Below are positions 25,706 through 33,697 of a stretch of 48,119 nt of DNA, piece after piece; the first letter of the stretch is position 1, and each line of letters starts with the position of its first letter. The stretch comes from [Clostridium] polysaccharolyticum (GTDB lineage Bacteria > Bacillota > Clostridia > Lachnospirales > Lachnospiraceae). The DNA lies in contig NZ_FOHN01000022.1 in NCBI RefSeq assembly GCF_900111595.1, positions 1-48,119 on the forward strand, given 5' to 3'. Both the position numbers and the translations under genes were made by a program. Below the pieces are notes generated by a model that worked only from the letters and a program-made list of their open reading frames with translations, was not told where the DNA came from and ran no database searches.

Positions 25706-28700
25706 TTATTTTACTGTAATCGTTGTCTTATAATTTCTTGACCATCCATTACTGGTTTTCACTGTAGCTGTAATTGTTGCTTTTCCTTTGCCTTTTGCAG
25801 TTACTTTACCATCTTTTGAAACAGTTGCAACAGATTTCTTGCTTGTCTTATAGGTAATCGTTGCACCATATACTGCTTTATGTTCTGCTGCTTTGAAATT
25901 CTTAAAAGAATTCATTGGTACTAAGGTATCTGGTAAAACTGGCACTACAGACTTTGTACTTCCTTTTTTCAAAATAACATCTTTTGCAGCCACAACCTGA
26001 GCCAGAACACTCACTTTTTCTGAATCCTTAGCTACTGCTGGCAATAATACATAGTCTGCACCTGCGGCTACATTTAGTACTACATAGCCATTGGCATCAA
26101 CTTTGTAATTGCAGCTTGGCAGACAATATAGTTTCTTGCTCTTTTTATCTTTACGGTATAAGTATAACTTCGTTCCCGCCTTAAATCTTTTTTCCGCTTT
26201 TACTTTTACTTTTGCTTCCATCGGCAGTTTGTTCTTATGTTCCATTGCAACTAACATTCCACCTGAATATCCAGCAGATTTTGCTGAGCCTGTTGTAACG
26301 CCAAGTTTTATATCTTTCATTTTTACAGAAGCACTATAATTATCAGAAGCAAAGGTCCATGTGCATAACTCTTTTCCATTTCTATCTATTACGTGTAAGA
26401 TAACATCTTCCCCCTGTGAAAGATGTTTCTTTAATTCTACCGCCTTTACAATCACATCTTTCACTTTTGATATATTTACATTCACTTCATGTACTGGTTT
26501 TCTGGATGGTTCAATGCTTGGTTCTGGTGATGCTGGCGTACTTGGTTTTGCCTCTTGTTCTTCGTCAATGCCAACCCTTCTAATCTTTAGATTATCTACA
26601 TATAAATCAGAATTCCCATCTGTTTCAACATAAAGCTTTAATGCAGTTAAATCACCCTTTGGTAAATTCACAATAGTACGAACCGTTTTATATTTCCCTG
26701 GCTCTGATGCAACCTTTGCATAATTAGGCCATTCATTGTTAATATCTCCAGATAAGCTAATAGTAGCATCATCTGTCTTAACATCCAAAGAAATTTCCAC
26801 TTCCATACCTAAATAAGCAGATACATCAAAACAGGTTCCATAATAAGTTTCCTCTCGATTTGTTAATAATACCGCATGGTTTCCTTTTCCATCTTCTACT
26901 TTGGAAATAGTTCCTGCACCACCCCAGCGAGTTGTGAAATTCAAGCCTTCGCCTTCTACATCATCTACATAATCAGCAATGCCCACACAAATATCATCTA
27001 CATAAAAATCTGCACTTCCATCTGTTTCAATGTACATATTAGCAGAAGTTGCTTTATTAGAAATTGCTATACGTCCTGTAATTTCAGTCCATCCGCCTTT
27101 GACAGCTTTTACACGGGCAATTTCCACTGGCGTGTCTCCATCTAATCCAAGTCTGATTTCAGAATCCTCTGTTTTTACATAAGCTTTTACATTTACAGTC
27201 TGCCCAACATATTTACTTACGTCAAAACTCATAGTAGCTTCCTGTGCATCACGCATTACTTTTAAAGATTTGCTTCCACTTCTCTTTACCGTATCCGTTA
27301 CGGCCACAAAAGGCATATGTCCTACCCCTCTGGCTTTTGCAATATGTGTGTCCTCCTCAAAACCTTCTTCTAATCCAACTAATTTTACTTTCACCTGATC
27401 AATGTAAATATCACTTAAATCAGATGCCTCAAAATAAAGTTTTAATGCAGTCAGATCAGAAGGCACTTTATATTCTCCTTTAATACGGACCCATTTCCCG
27501 TTAGATGTGGCAGAGGCAATATTTGGCCATTTTCCATCAATATCAGCAGATAGTTTTACTTGTTCTGCATCACTCTTAACCCATGCTGAAACTGCAATTC
27601 TCTGTCCAACAAACCTTGACACATCAAAGGAAGCACCATTCCAAGTTGAAGTTCTTCCAGTATCTGCCAAAGCGCCATTGCCCTTATAGACAATTTCATG
27701 CTGTACAGCAAGTTTACCGTCTCCACGTGCTGTAAATCCTTCAACGTCTTCCCCTTCAAAATTCATATTTATATCTGAAAAATCTGGTGCAACATATTCT
27801 GGTTCCGGCATTTCTTTTCCTGTTACTGCATTTACGATTCCATCAAAGGCTAATTTTTTGGATAAATCAGAACGGAATATAAGTGGAGAGGATTCTTTCT
27901 TCCATGAGTTATCATCTGTTAATCCCCAGATCGTAACACTTGTTAAATTTACTCCTTCCTCTCTCGCTTTCACTAATGCCTTAAAGAAGTTGTTAAAGAA
28001 CAATGCCTGATAATAATCTGCATTGACACCTGCAGATGTCTGGCCTACATCAAGTTCTGTAATATGTACTTCACCGACTGCTTCGCTATACATACGCATT
28101 GCCGTTATAAAATCGTTAATGTTGGTTGTATCGGTTACGTGAGACTGCATTCCCACACCATCAATATAACCTTCTTTTTTAATATTATGACCGTTAATAT
28201 CCTCTGTTAAGATACGGATAATCGCATCTCTTTTATTAGCCTGAAATTCATTATAGTCATTGTAGAATAACTTAGGCTTGATACCTGCTACCCCGTTCTC
28301 ATCTTCTGGATCCACATGATAAACGGATGCATACTCTTTTGCATATTTATCTACTGCTTCTCTTGCATATCGGAAGGAGTAATACATAAAATCAGTCCCC
28401 ATTGTCTGATACCAGTAACTATTTCTTAAATCATACTGGTTTGTTCCAGGTTCGACTGCTTCATTTACCACATCCCATGCATAAATAACATCACCATAAC
28501 CATTTTCATACATATATTTTATAGTGTTATGAATATAGCTTTCCAAACGTTTTAACATAACTTCCTTGGATTCATAACAGCTTGGATCTAATACCTTTTT
28601 ATTAGCATCTTTATAAACCGGATTATAATCTTTACAGAAAATAGCATCTGGACATTGTGAGTGCCATACCAGTACGTGTCCTCTGACTTTTATACCATTG

Positions 28701-29590
28701 TCTTTTGCCCAGTCAAGCATCTCTTTTGCCGCTTTATTGATAACAAATGGCAAATTCGTATCTGTTGCTTCTTCACTTTTAAATCCCATGTTATAATCTG
28801 GTTTTAACTCATTGCCAAATGTCAAACTATTAAATTCCTGTTTAATCAATGCTTCTTTTGCTGGATTGCCAATTTCACTTAACTGGTTGTTCCAGTTGCT
28901 GATTGCTTCCGAAGCAACACCCATTTTAAAATATGTTTTATATAAATCTTTTAATATCTCATATTGCGTAACATCTACATAAGCAGGTTTTACAGTCGGA
29001 TCTACATACTCACCTTCTACTGTAATAGACACATCATCAATAAGATAATTTACATCTTTTGGTGCTTCAAAATAAATTTCTGCTTTGTCGCAGTCCTTTG
29101 GAATCTCATATGTCCCATCAATTGTAATAAACTGACTGCCAGTAGCAGTTCCGCCAGCTACATACTGGTAATCATCATCTGCACCAGATTTTGTAATTTT
29201 TATTGTTGCACTTAGCTGATTTTCCTGTGCTTCCAAAGCTTCATATGCTGCCATAGCCGCACTTACCTTTACTGTATTCCCTCTAAACTTTGTTACATCA
29301 TAAGAATAGCCAAAATAATTTTCTTTACGATCACCTACTTGTAACGCTTTGGAACCCCCTGCCCCATTTTCAGATAATGCAAATGCTGGACTTCCAAACT
29401 GAGAACCGATTCTCTGGCTTACATTTTCGTATTTATTAAAATCTTCTGTAATCCCAACAGTTTCTGCCTTTACTTGTACATTGGCAGGAACTGTTCCATT
29501 CGGAATCATGCCACCTGCCATTGCTGCTGCCATTGCTGCTGCAAAAAGCTGCTTTGCCTTTTTTTTGCGTGAAATCATTTGTTTTCCCAT
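25706..29590 (-). CDS. secreted modular endo-1,4-beta-xylanase (GH10) with four CBM22-type modules
   Basis: A 1294-residue exported enzyme that cuts the xylan backbone. The start at 29590 has AAAGGTGG just upstream; in-frame starts further up lack a better site. Order: signal peptide (KKKAKQLFAAAMAAAMAGG), a CBM22-like module at about 45-190, the GH10 barrel at about 209-589, three further CBM22-like modules to about 1015 (each with a YxGxxFDV or SFDVS strand and an LYxETDG or YFEASD strand), a Pro/Ser linker, a Lys-rich beta region and a final Big_2-type Ig fold (SVATVSKDGKVTAKGKGKAT). The acid/base Glu is E377 in DVVNEAVEP and the nucleophile is E512 in HITELDVG; both are intact. No SLH or sortase motif is seen. 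It is a single-gene unit with its own promoter and a nearby palindrome. Confidence 0.92.
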   Translation of the reverse strand: MGKQMISRKKKAKQLFAAAMAAAMAGGMIPNGTVPANVQVKAETVGITEDFNKYENVSQRIGSQFGSPAFALSENGAGGSKALQVGDRKENYFGYSYDVTKFRGNTVKVSAAMAAYEALEAQENQLSATIKITKSGADDDYQYVAGGTATGSQFITIDGTYEIPKDCDKAEIYFEAPKDVNYLIDDVSITVEGEYVDPTVKPAYVDVTQYEILKDLYKTYFKMGVASEAISNWNNQLSEIGNPAKEALIKQEFNSLTFGNELKPDYNMGFKSEEATDTNLPFVINKAAKEMLDWAKDNGIKVRGHVLVWHSQCPDAIFCKDYNPVYKDANKKVLDPSCYESKEVMLKRLESYIHNTIKYMYENGYGDVIYAWDVVNEAVEPGTNQYDLRNSYWYQTMGTDFMYYSFRYAREAVDKYAKEYASVYHVDPEDENGVAGIKPKLFYNDYNEFQANKRDAIIRILTEDINGHNIKKEGYIDGVGMQSHVTDTTNINDFITAMRMYSEAVGEVHITELDVGQTSAGVNADYYQALFFNNFFKALVKAREEGVNLTSVTIWGLTDDNSWKKESSPLIFRSDLSKKLAFDGIVNAVTGKEMPEPEYVAPDFSDINMNFEGEDVEGFTARGDGKLAVQHEIVYKGNGALADTGRTSTWNGASFDVSRFVGQRIAVSAWVKSDAEQVKLSADIDGKWPNIASATSNGKWVRIKGEYKVPSDLTALKLYFEASDLSDIYIDQVKVKLVGLEEGFEEDTHIAKARGVGHMPFVAVTDTVKRSGSKSLKVMRDAQEATMSFDVSKYVGQTVNVKAYVKTEDSEIRLGLDGDTPVEIARVKAVKGGWTEITGRIAISNKATSANMYIETDGSADFYVDDICVGIADYVDDVEGEGLNFTTRWGGAGTISKVEDGKGNHAVLLTNREETYYGTCFDVSAYLGMEVEISLDVKTDDATISLSGDINNEWPNYAKVASEPGKYKTVRTIVNLPKGDLTALKLYVETDGNSDLYVDNLKIRRVGIDEEQEAKPSTPASPEPSIEPSRKPVHEVNVNISKVKDVIVKAVELKKHLSQGEDVILHVIDRNGKELCTWTFASDNYSASVKMKDIKLGVTTGSAKSAGYSGGMLVAMEHKNKLPMEAKVKVKAEKRFKAGTKLYLYRKDKKSKKLYCLPSCNYKVDANGYVVLNVAAGADYVLLPAVAKDSEKVSVLAQVVAAKDVILKKGSTKSVVPVLPDTLVPMNSFKNFKAAEHKAVYGATITYKTSKKSVATVSKDGKVTAKGKGKATITATVKTSNGWSRNYKTTITVK

Positions 29591-29685
29591 ATTTCCACCT
29601 TTCCTTCCCATGATACTAACTTCCCAAACAGAATACTTTCCCCTTACTCTTCGTATGGAATACCCCAACTGCTTAATACTCTTTT

Positions 29686-29714
29686 ATAATATCATTGGAG
29701 TCATTTTGCTTCAA
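29686..29714 (-). promoter_or_regulatory. promoter of the xylanase gene
   Basis: On the minus strand TTGAAG, a 17-base spacer and TATTAT lie about 100 bases before the start codon. Confidence 0.6.
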
Positions 29715-29735
29715 CTGAAAAATTGCTATGTAAAA

Positions 29736-29750
29736 TTGCATAAAATGCAA
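29736..29750. promoter_or_regulatory. perfect palindrome upstream of the xylanase promoter
   Basis: TTGCATAAAATGCAA is a perfect 6-3-6 palindrome, 22 bases upstream of the -35 box. The position suits an activator or an upstream operator. GCAA elements are repeated on both sides. Confidence 0.5.
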
Positions 29751-29819
29751 AAGTTGCTAAGAAATTTCGACATATAAATCCTTGCTTCCAATAAATTAGA
29801 TATCTTCTTCATTTAATTA

Positions 29820-31007
29820 TTACCGAAACAAATGAATTAAAAACTGCTTTGATATATCTGCATTTTCAATAAAAAATGTAATCAAATTTTTCATATCTTT
29901 ACATGTTGGAAATGCCTTGTTCAAATGCTGATCAAACTGATATAATTCCCCATAATTTCCTTTTGTGCAAAATGGGAAATAATCACAAGATATACATTCT
30001 TCTTTCATTAATTCATACTTAATTTTCATTTTTCGCAATTCGGAACACAAGTATTCAACATCTGGATCGTCATATACATTTCCAAGTTTAAATTCTTCAT
30101 ATATAAGCTGATCTTGTACATAAATATTTCCATCATAATTCATATATAAATAAAATTTTGTAAAAAAATATGGTGGTTTCTTTATAAATAATGCTTCCAG
30201 CGTATGAAAAATAATATTAGACTTAAGCATTGGAACAAATCTCGGTTCATTTTTCATTATTTTAAGAAATGCTTCAAATACTTCAAGATCACTTACATAG
30301 TTTTCGTTATAAAACTTATCGTCAGAAGCATAACCTAAATGATACAATGTTGAATAGGAAAAATTTTTCACACCTAAGCCATCTAAATAAAACAATATAT
30401 CCTGTATCTTATCTATATTTTTTCTTGTTATCACAGACTTGACAGATATATTTGCTCCATTTACAACTAAGAATCTAATATTCTCTTCAATAATTTTAAA
30501 GTTTCCTCCTCTTAACTCTTTATTACTAGCTGGATCTATATTATCCAAACTAATTCGGAATTCCATAGTATGTGACTGATAGATTTCTTTTAATTCTTCA
30601 CTTTGTAACACTTTCGTATTAGTACCATTTGTTGATACTCTGATTACAATATTCTTCTTTTTCAAATACTGGCATAATTCTATAAAATTCCTATATAAAG
30701 TTGGCTCTCCTCCTATTAGCTGTACCGTCTCCAAATGATTTTCTCCCATATTTATATTAATCAGTTTATCCAAAAAATTAGTTAATACATTTAATGGTAT
30801 CTCTAAAAGTTTTTTATCAGAATGAATGGATTTATAACAATATGAACAATTCAAATTACAATTATTTGTTATTCCAATTGATACATGTTTAACTAAATAC
30901 TCATCAACACAAATTCTAGAAGCTGGAAATCTTCCTTTGCATCCTTCCCTTCTAATTTCATCATAAAACCATGAATTATCATTTCGATTAACTTGTATTT
31001 TTTTCAT
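29820..31007 (-). CDS. radical SAM/SPASM-like peptide maturase A of a candidate RiPP cluster
   Basis: A 395-residue radical SAM enzyme. The cluster motif C50-x3-C54-x2-C57 (NNCNLNCSYCYKS) binds the 4Fe-4S that cleaves SAM; GGEPTLYRN and FRISLDNID are further SAM-binding motifs. The C-terminus has C338-x2-C341-x5-C347-x21-C369 around GNYGELY. This matches the second half of a SPASM domain, but the earlier SPASM cysteine is missing (NYDGNIYVQDQ, where YPC is usual), so probably only one auxiliary cluster forms. Such enzymes make C-C or thioether links in peptides. ATG at 31007 is chosen for its GGGGT site; ATGs at 31010 and 31022 are possible. It starts 4 bases after the stop of its paralogue, so the two are co-translated. 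The reaction is not known. Confidence 0.85.
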   Translation of the reverse strand: MKKIQVNRNDNSWFYDEIRREGCKGRFPASRICVDEYLVKHVSIGITNNCNLNCSYCYKSIHSDKKLLEIPLNVLTNFLDKLININMGENHLETVQLIGGEPTLYRNFIELCQYLKKKNIVIRVSTNGTNTKVLQSEELKEIYQSHTMEFRISLDNIDPASNKELRGGNFKIIEENIRFLVVNGANISVKSVITRKNIDKIQDILFYLDGLGVKNFSYSTLYHLGYASDDKFYNENYVSDLEVFEAFLKIMKNEPRFVPMLKSNIIFHTLEALFIKKPPYFFTKFYLYMNYDGNIYVQDQLIYEEFKLGNVYDDPDVEYLCSELRKMKIKYELMKEECISCDYFPFCTKGNYGELYQFDQHLNKAFPTCKDMKNLITFFIENADISKQFLIHLFR

Positions 31008-31011
31008 CATT

Positions 31012-32196
31012 CTACCCCACATAAATATTTTTTAACATTTCCACCCCATACTCTCCTTGACTCATTAAATAGACTACACATTTCCGCATAATATCACAAG
31101 TTGGAAATTCACTAATAAGAGTTCTATCTGTCATATATAATTCACCGTAATTTCCAAGATAACAGTAATCTTCCGCATAACACATCTCACAACTTTTTCT
31201 CTGCAACTCAATTTTTTTTATAATTTCCCAATAATCTTCTCTAAATGTATCAATCGTACCTAACTCAAATTCCGGCACAATAAGTTGATCATTTATATAT
31301 ATCTTTCCATCATAATTTAAAAAAGGATATGTACGACGATACTTCTTTGTTTGCTTTATGAATACACTTGTGATCATCTGTGCAAATGGTGTTTGCATCA
31401 GCATCGGCATAAATTCAAAATATTTTTTCTTACACATCTCTTTTATCATCATATCATGAGTAACAGAAGAAACTACATTGTTCTTTTGGCAAGTCCGCAA
31501 CTGATATAAAACATTATAATTCCACTTTTTTATTCCAAGACAATCTCTTACAAAACATAAAATATCATATAAATATGGAAAATTATTATCCACAATAATA
31601 CTCTTTACAGATGTATCAATATGATTTGATACTAATCCATGAATATTTTCAACTATTTTTCCAAAACTTCCTTTCGTTCGATATAATTCATGTAACTCAG
31701 ATGTATGTCCATCTAAACTTATCCTTATATGAACCCTTTCCTTACATAAATCTATAAATTCTTTTTGTCGTAATATAGGCAAAGTTCCATTCGTTGCAAT
31801 ATTAATATGATATCCTCTTTGTTTTATAAGAGCAATAATATCTAATATATCCTTTCTCAAAAGCGGCTCACCCCCAAACAATTCCATAATTTTTGGTTGT
31901 GTCTTATCCTGTCTCTCTTCTAAAAAATCCAGAAACTTTTTTATTTCCGTAATTGACAAGTTATTAAATCCTTGATTTAAATGCTCCTCCTGATAACAGT
32001 ATTTACATTTTCCATTACATCCAGACATAACATAAATGTTAGGATGATTAAAAAAACTGCTTTTATTACTTTTTCTTTCTATTGGAATATTACTCAACAT
32101 ACTACTCTTATATTTTTTTTCACTATCTATATACCATCCATACTTACTATGAATATGCAGATACATTCCTTTTTTTACTTCTATTGTCTTAATCAA
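31012..32196 (-). CDS. radical SAM/SPASM-like peptide maturase B of a candidate RiPP cluster
   Basis: A 394-residue paralogue of the next enzyme. Radical SAM cysteines are C60-x3-C64-x2-C67 (SGCNGKCKYCYQEEH); ELFGGEPLLRKD and IRISLDGHTSE follow. The C-terminal half carries the same reduced SPASM signature (C-x2-C-x5-C-x21-C around GNYGELY) and again lacks the cysteine after NYDGKIY. The N-terminus, about 55 residues before the first cysteine, is predicted strand-rich (TIEVKKGMYLHIHSKYGWYI) and could contact the leader peptide; this is speculative. The start is a TTG at 32196: AGGGGGG lies 6 bases upstream and the TTG overlaps the TGA stop of the MFS gene, a coupling layout. An ATG at 32166 is a weaker choice. 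Confidence 0.85.
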   Translation of the reverse strand: MIKTIEVKKGMYLHIHSKYGWYIDSEKKYKSSMLSNIPIERKSNKSSFFNHPNIYVMSGCNGKCKYCYQEEHLNQGFNNLSITEIKKFLDFLEERQDKTQPKIMELFGGEPLLRKDILDIIALIKQRGYHINIATNGTLPILRQKEFIDLCKERVHIRISLDGHTSELHELYRTKGSFGKIVENIHGLVSNHIDTSVKSIIVDNNFPYLYDILCFVRDCLGIKKWNYNVLYQLRTCQKNNVVSSVTHDMMIKEMCKKKYFEFMPMLMQTPFAQMITSVFIKQTKKYRRTYPFLNYDGKIYINDQLIVPEFELGTIDTFREDYWEIIKKIELQRKSCEMCYAEDYCYLGNYGELYMTDRTLISEFPTCDIMRKCVVYLMSQGEYGVEMLKNIYVG

Positions 32197-33365
32197 TTCG
32201 ATCCCCCCTTGTATTTTGGCGCTCTTACATTTAAAACTACTATACACAATATTAATAAAAGCATCATGATACCTTCAAATAGCTTAATGTATAAGCCTTT
32301 CAACATAATAGGAGAAATGAAACCCGAAAACATAATTGTCATTCCACAAAACAAATTATATATGCCTTTTAATTTTGGAATATCCTTCTTTTCTACCTCA
32401 TTTTGAAAAATAATCTGACAAAATGTATTATATCCGCCTCCAAATATTGAATATATAACGATAATACACAATAAATATTTAATACCTGACAAAAAACTAG
32501 AAACTATCACACCTAATACACCTATACATAAAAAAATATTGATAACTTTCTCTCTTTTTTTAATTTTAAAGAAACCAGCTATATAAGATAAAACAATTGT
32601 AAAAACATAAAATAAACATGTTAAAACGCCAATATATTCAGCTTTTATTGCGTAATACTTGAGAGCTGCCTGAAATACGATATTATATGATGCATAAAAA
32701 AATGATATTATGCTGCTTACTATTAAAATCTTATATACATATGGATAATTCTTTTGAAAAGAAGTGATATTTTTCAGAATACACTTGGACATCTTCCCGA
32801 CTGCCACCTCATCTTGCTCTATCTTTAACATTTTTATAAGAAATGCAGCAATAAAAAAGGAAAAAGAATTAAGCAATAAAAAAGAACCTATATCTAAAAC
32901 CAGAAGCAACCCCGTCGAAACAAGTGATACCATCACACTGACTATATTATCAGTTGTCATTAATCTCGCTATCTGCTCATTTTTCCTACACACTTCCTTT
33001 ATTACAACATCCTGATATATTTTATAAAAAGTATATATCAAACTACACAAAGTCTCATATGTAATCAAAACAAAACTCGGCACGCTGTCCGACATATGAA
33101 ATGCAAGAAAAAATAATAACGTAATTACGCCATACAATATGTTCAGTCCTGCCAAAACATCTTTAGTTTTTTTATGAAATACAATATTTATTGCAAAAAT
33201 AGAGCAAATAACCCTAATAGCAGCATTAAACATAACAATCAATCCTGCAATATATGTCGAATTTAGATAGCATGCTATCATCGCTATCATGGCTATCTCT
33301 TGAAAAGAATCTCCCACATTACTTACTATTCGGCTTCCATAATACAATTTGTAATTTCTATTCAC
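32193..33365 (-). CDS. MFS transporter of a candidate RiPP cluster
   Basis: A 390-residue membrane protein with about twelve hydrophobic segments and the MFS-type opening NRNYKLYYGSRIVSNVGDSF found in drug and peptide efflux members. It is the first long gene after the precursor peptide and its stop overlaps the start of the radical SAM gene, so it belongs to the same operon. Export of the finished peptide is the likely role. The start is read as GTG at 33365, where GGAG lies 8 bases upstream and the N-terminus fits the family; a GTG at 33410 and ATGs at 33401 and 33395 are possible but have weak sites. There is no peptidase domain to remove a leader. Confidence 0.75.
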   Translation of the reverse strand: MNRNYKLYYGSRIVSNVGDSFQEIAMIAMIACYLNSTYIAGLIVMFNAAIRVICSIFAINIVFHKKTKDVLAGLNILYGVITLLFFLAFHMSDSVPSFVLITYETLCSLIYTFYKIYQDVVIKEVCRKNEQIARLMTTDNIVSVMVSLVSTGLLLVLDIGSFLLLNSFSFFIAAFLIKMLKIEQDEVAVGKMSKCILKNITSFQKNYPYVYKILIVSSIISFFYASYNIVFQAALKYYAIKAEYIGVLTCLFYVFTIVLSYIAGFFKIKKREKVINIFLCIGVLGVIVSSFLSGIKYLLCIIVIYSIFGGGYNTFCQIIFQNEVEKKDIPKLKGIYNLFCGMTIMFSGFISPIMLKGLYIKLFEGIMMLLLILCIVVLNVRAPKYKGGSN

Positions 33366-33430
33366 TTTTTTCACTCCAAAATCAAGATGTTCCATACTCA
33401 TCAAGAACACTTATTTTTTTCTAAATATAA

Positions 33431-33468
33431 CAATAAAAAGGCACTATTTTTAAAGTGCCTTTTTATTG
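33431..33468. terminator. perfect hairpin between precursor peptide and MFS gene
   Basis: CAATAAAAAGGCACT and its exact complement form a 15-bp stem with an 8-base loop. On the minus strand it ends in CCTTTTTATTG, a good intrinsic terminator just 8 bases after the precursor stop. Partial read-through would give much precursor and little enzyme, the usual ratio in RiPP operons. Confidence 0.85.
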
Positions 33469-33475
33469 TCTCAAC

Positions 33476-33565
33476 TTACTCCATCCATACGCAGTGACCT
33501 GCATCGCCTCCAATTTCTACCTCAGCTCCAATAAGTTCTTCTAATGTTTCATATTGATTTTGCAT
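33476..33565 (-). CDS. candidate RiPP precursor peptide (29 residues)
   Basis: A 29-residue peptide that begins MQNQYETLEELIGAE and ends EVEIGGDAGHCVWME. The first part is acidic and helical, as in leader peptides that dock to maturases. IGG before the last nine residues resembles a double-glycine cleavage point. The tail DAGHCVWME would be the core, with one Cys, one His and one Trp that radical SAM enzymes could cross-link. Support for a real gene: AAGGAGGGG 5-7 bases before the ATG, a consensus promoter about 100 bases upstream, a perfect terminator right after the stop, and two radical SAM genes downstream. I do not recognise the family. The lengths recall mycofactocin precursors (about 30 residues) but the sequence does not match. 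Confidence 0.8.
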   Translation of the reverse strand: MQNQYETLEELIGAEVEIGGDAGHCVWME

Positions 33566-33665
33566 ATATTTTCCCCTCCTTACACAGTATATTATTTAGT
33601 TATCTTTAATAAACTTAAATACTGCCAACATTAGTTTAAAACATTAATCTTTATATATTTCTATA

Positions 33666-33694
33666 ATTATAGTATTTATATTAGAATTTGTCAA
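33666..33694 (-). promoter_or_regulatory. consensus promoter of the candidate RiPP operon
   Basis: On the minus strand TTGACA, a 17-base spacer and TATAAT, both boxes perfect. It begins only 4 bases past the comEC stop and implies a 5' leader of about 95 bases before the precursor ATG. Confidence 0.8.
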
Positions 33695-33697
33695 TAT

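Noticed and set aside
33476-33565. The 29-residue peptide as an agr-type signal or a transcription-attenuation leader peptide
   Set aside because: No AgrB-like protease or sensor pair is present. It has no run of one regulatory codon, and radical SAM genes follow, which fits a RiPP precursor better.
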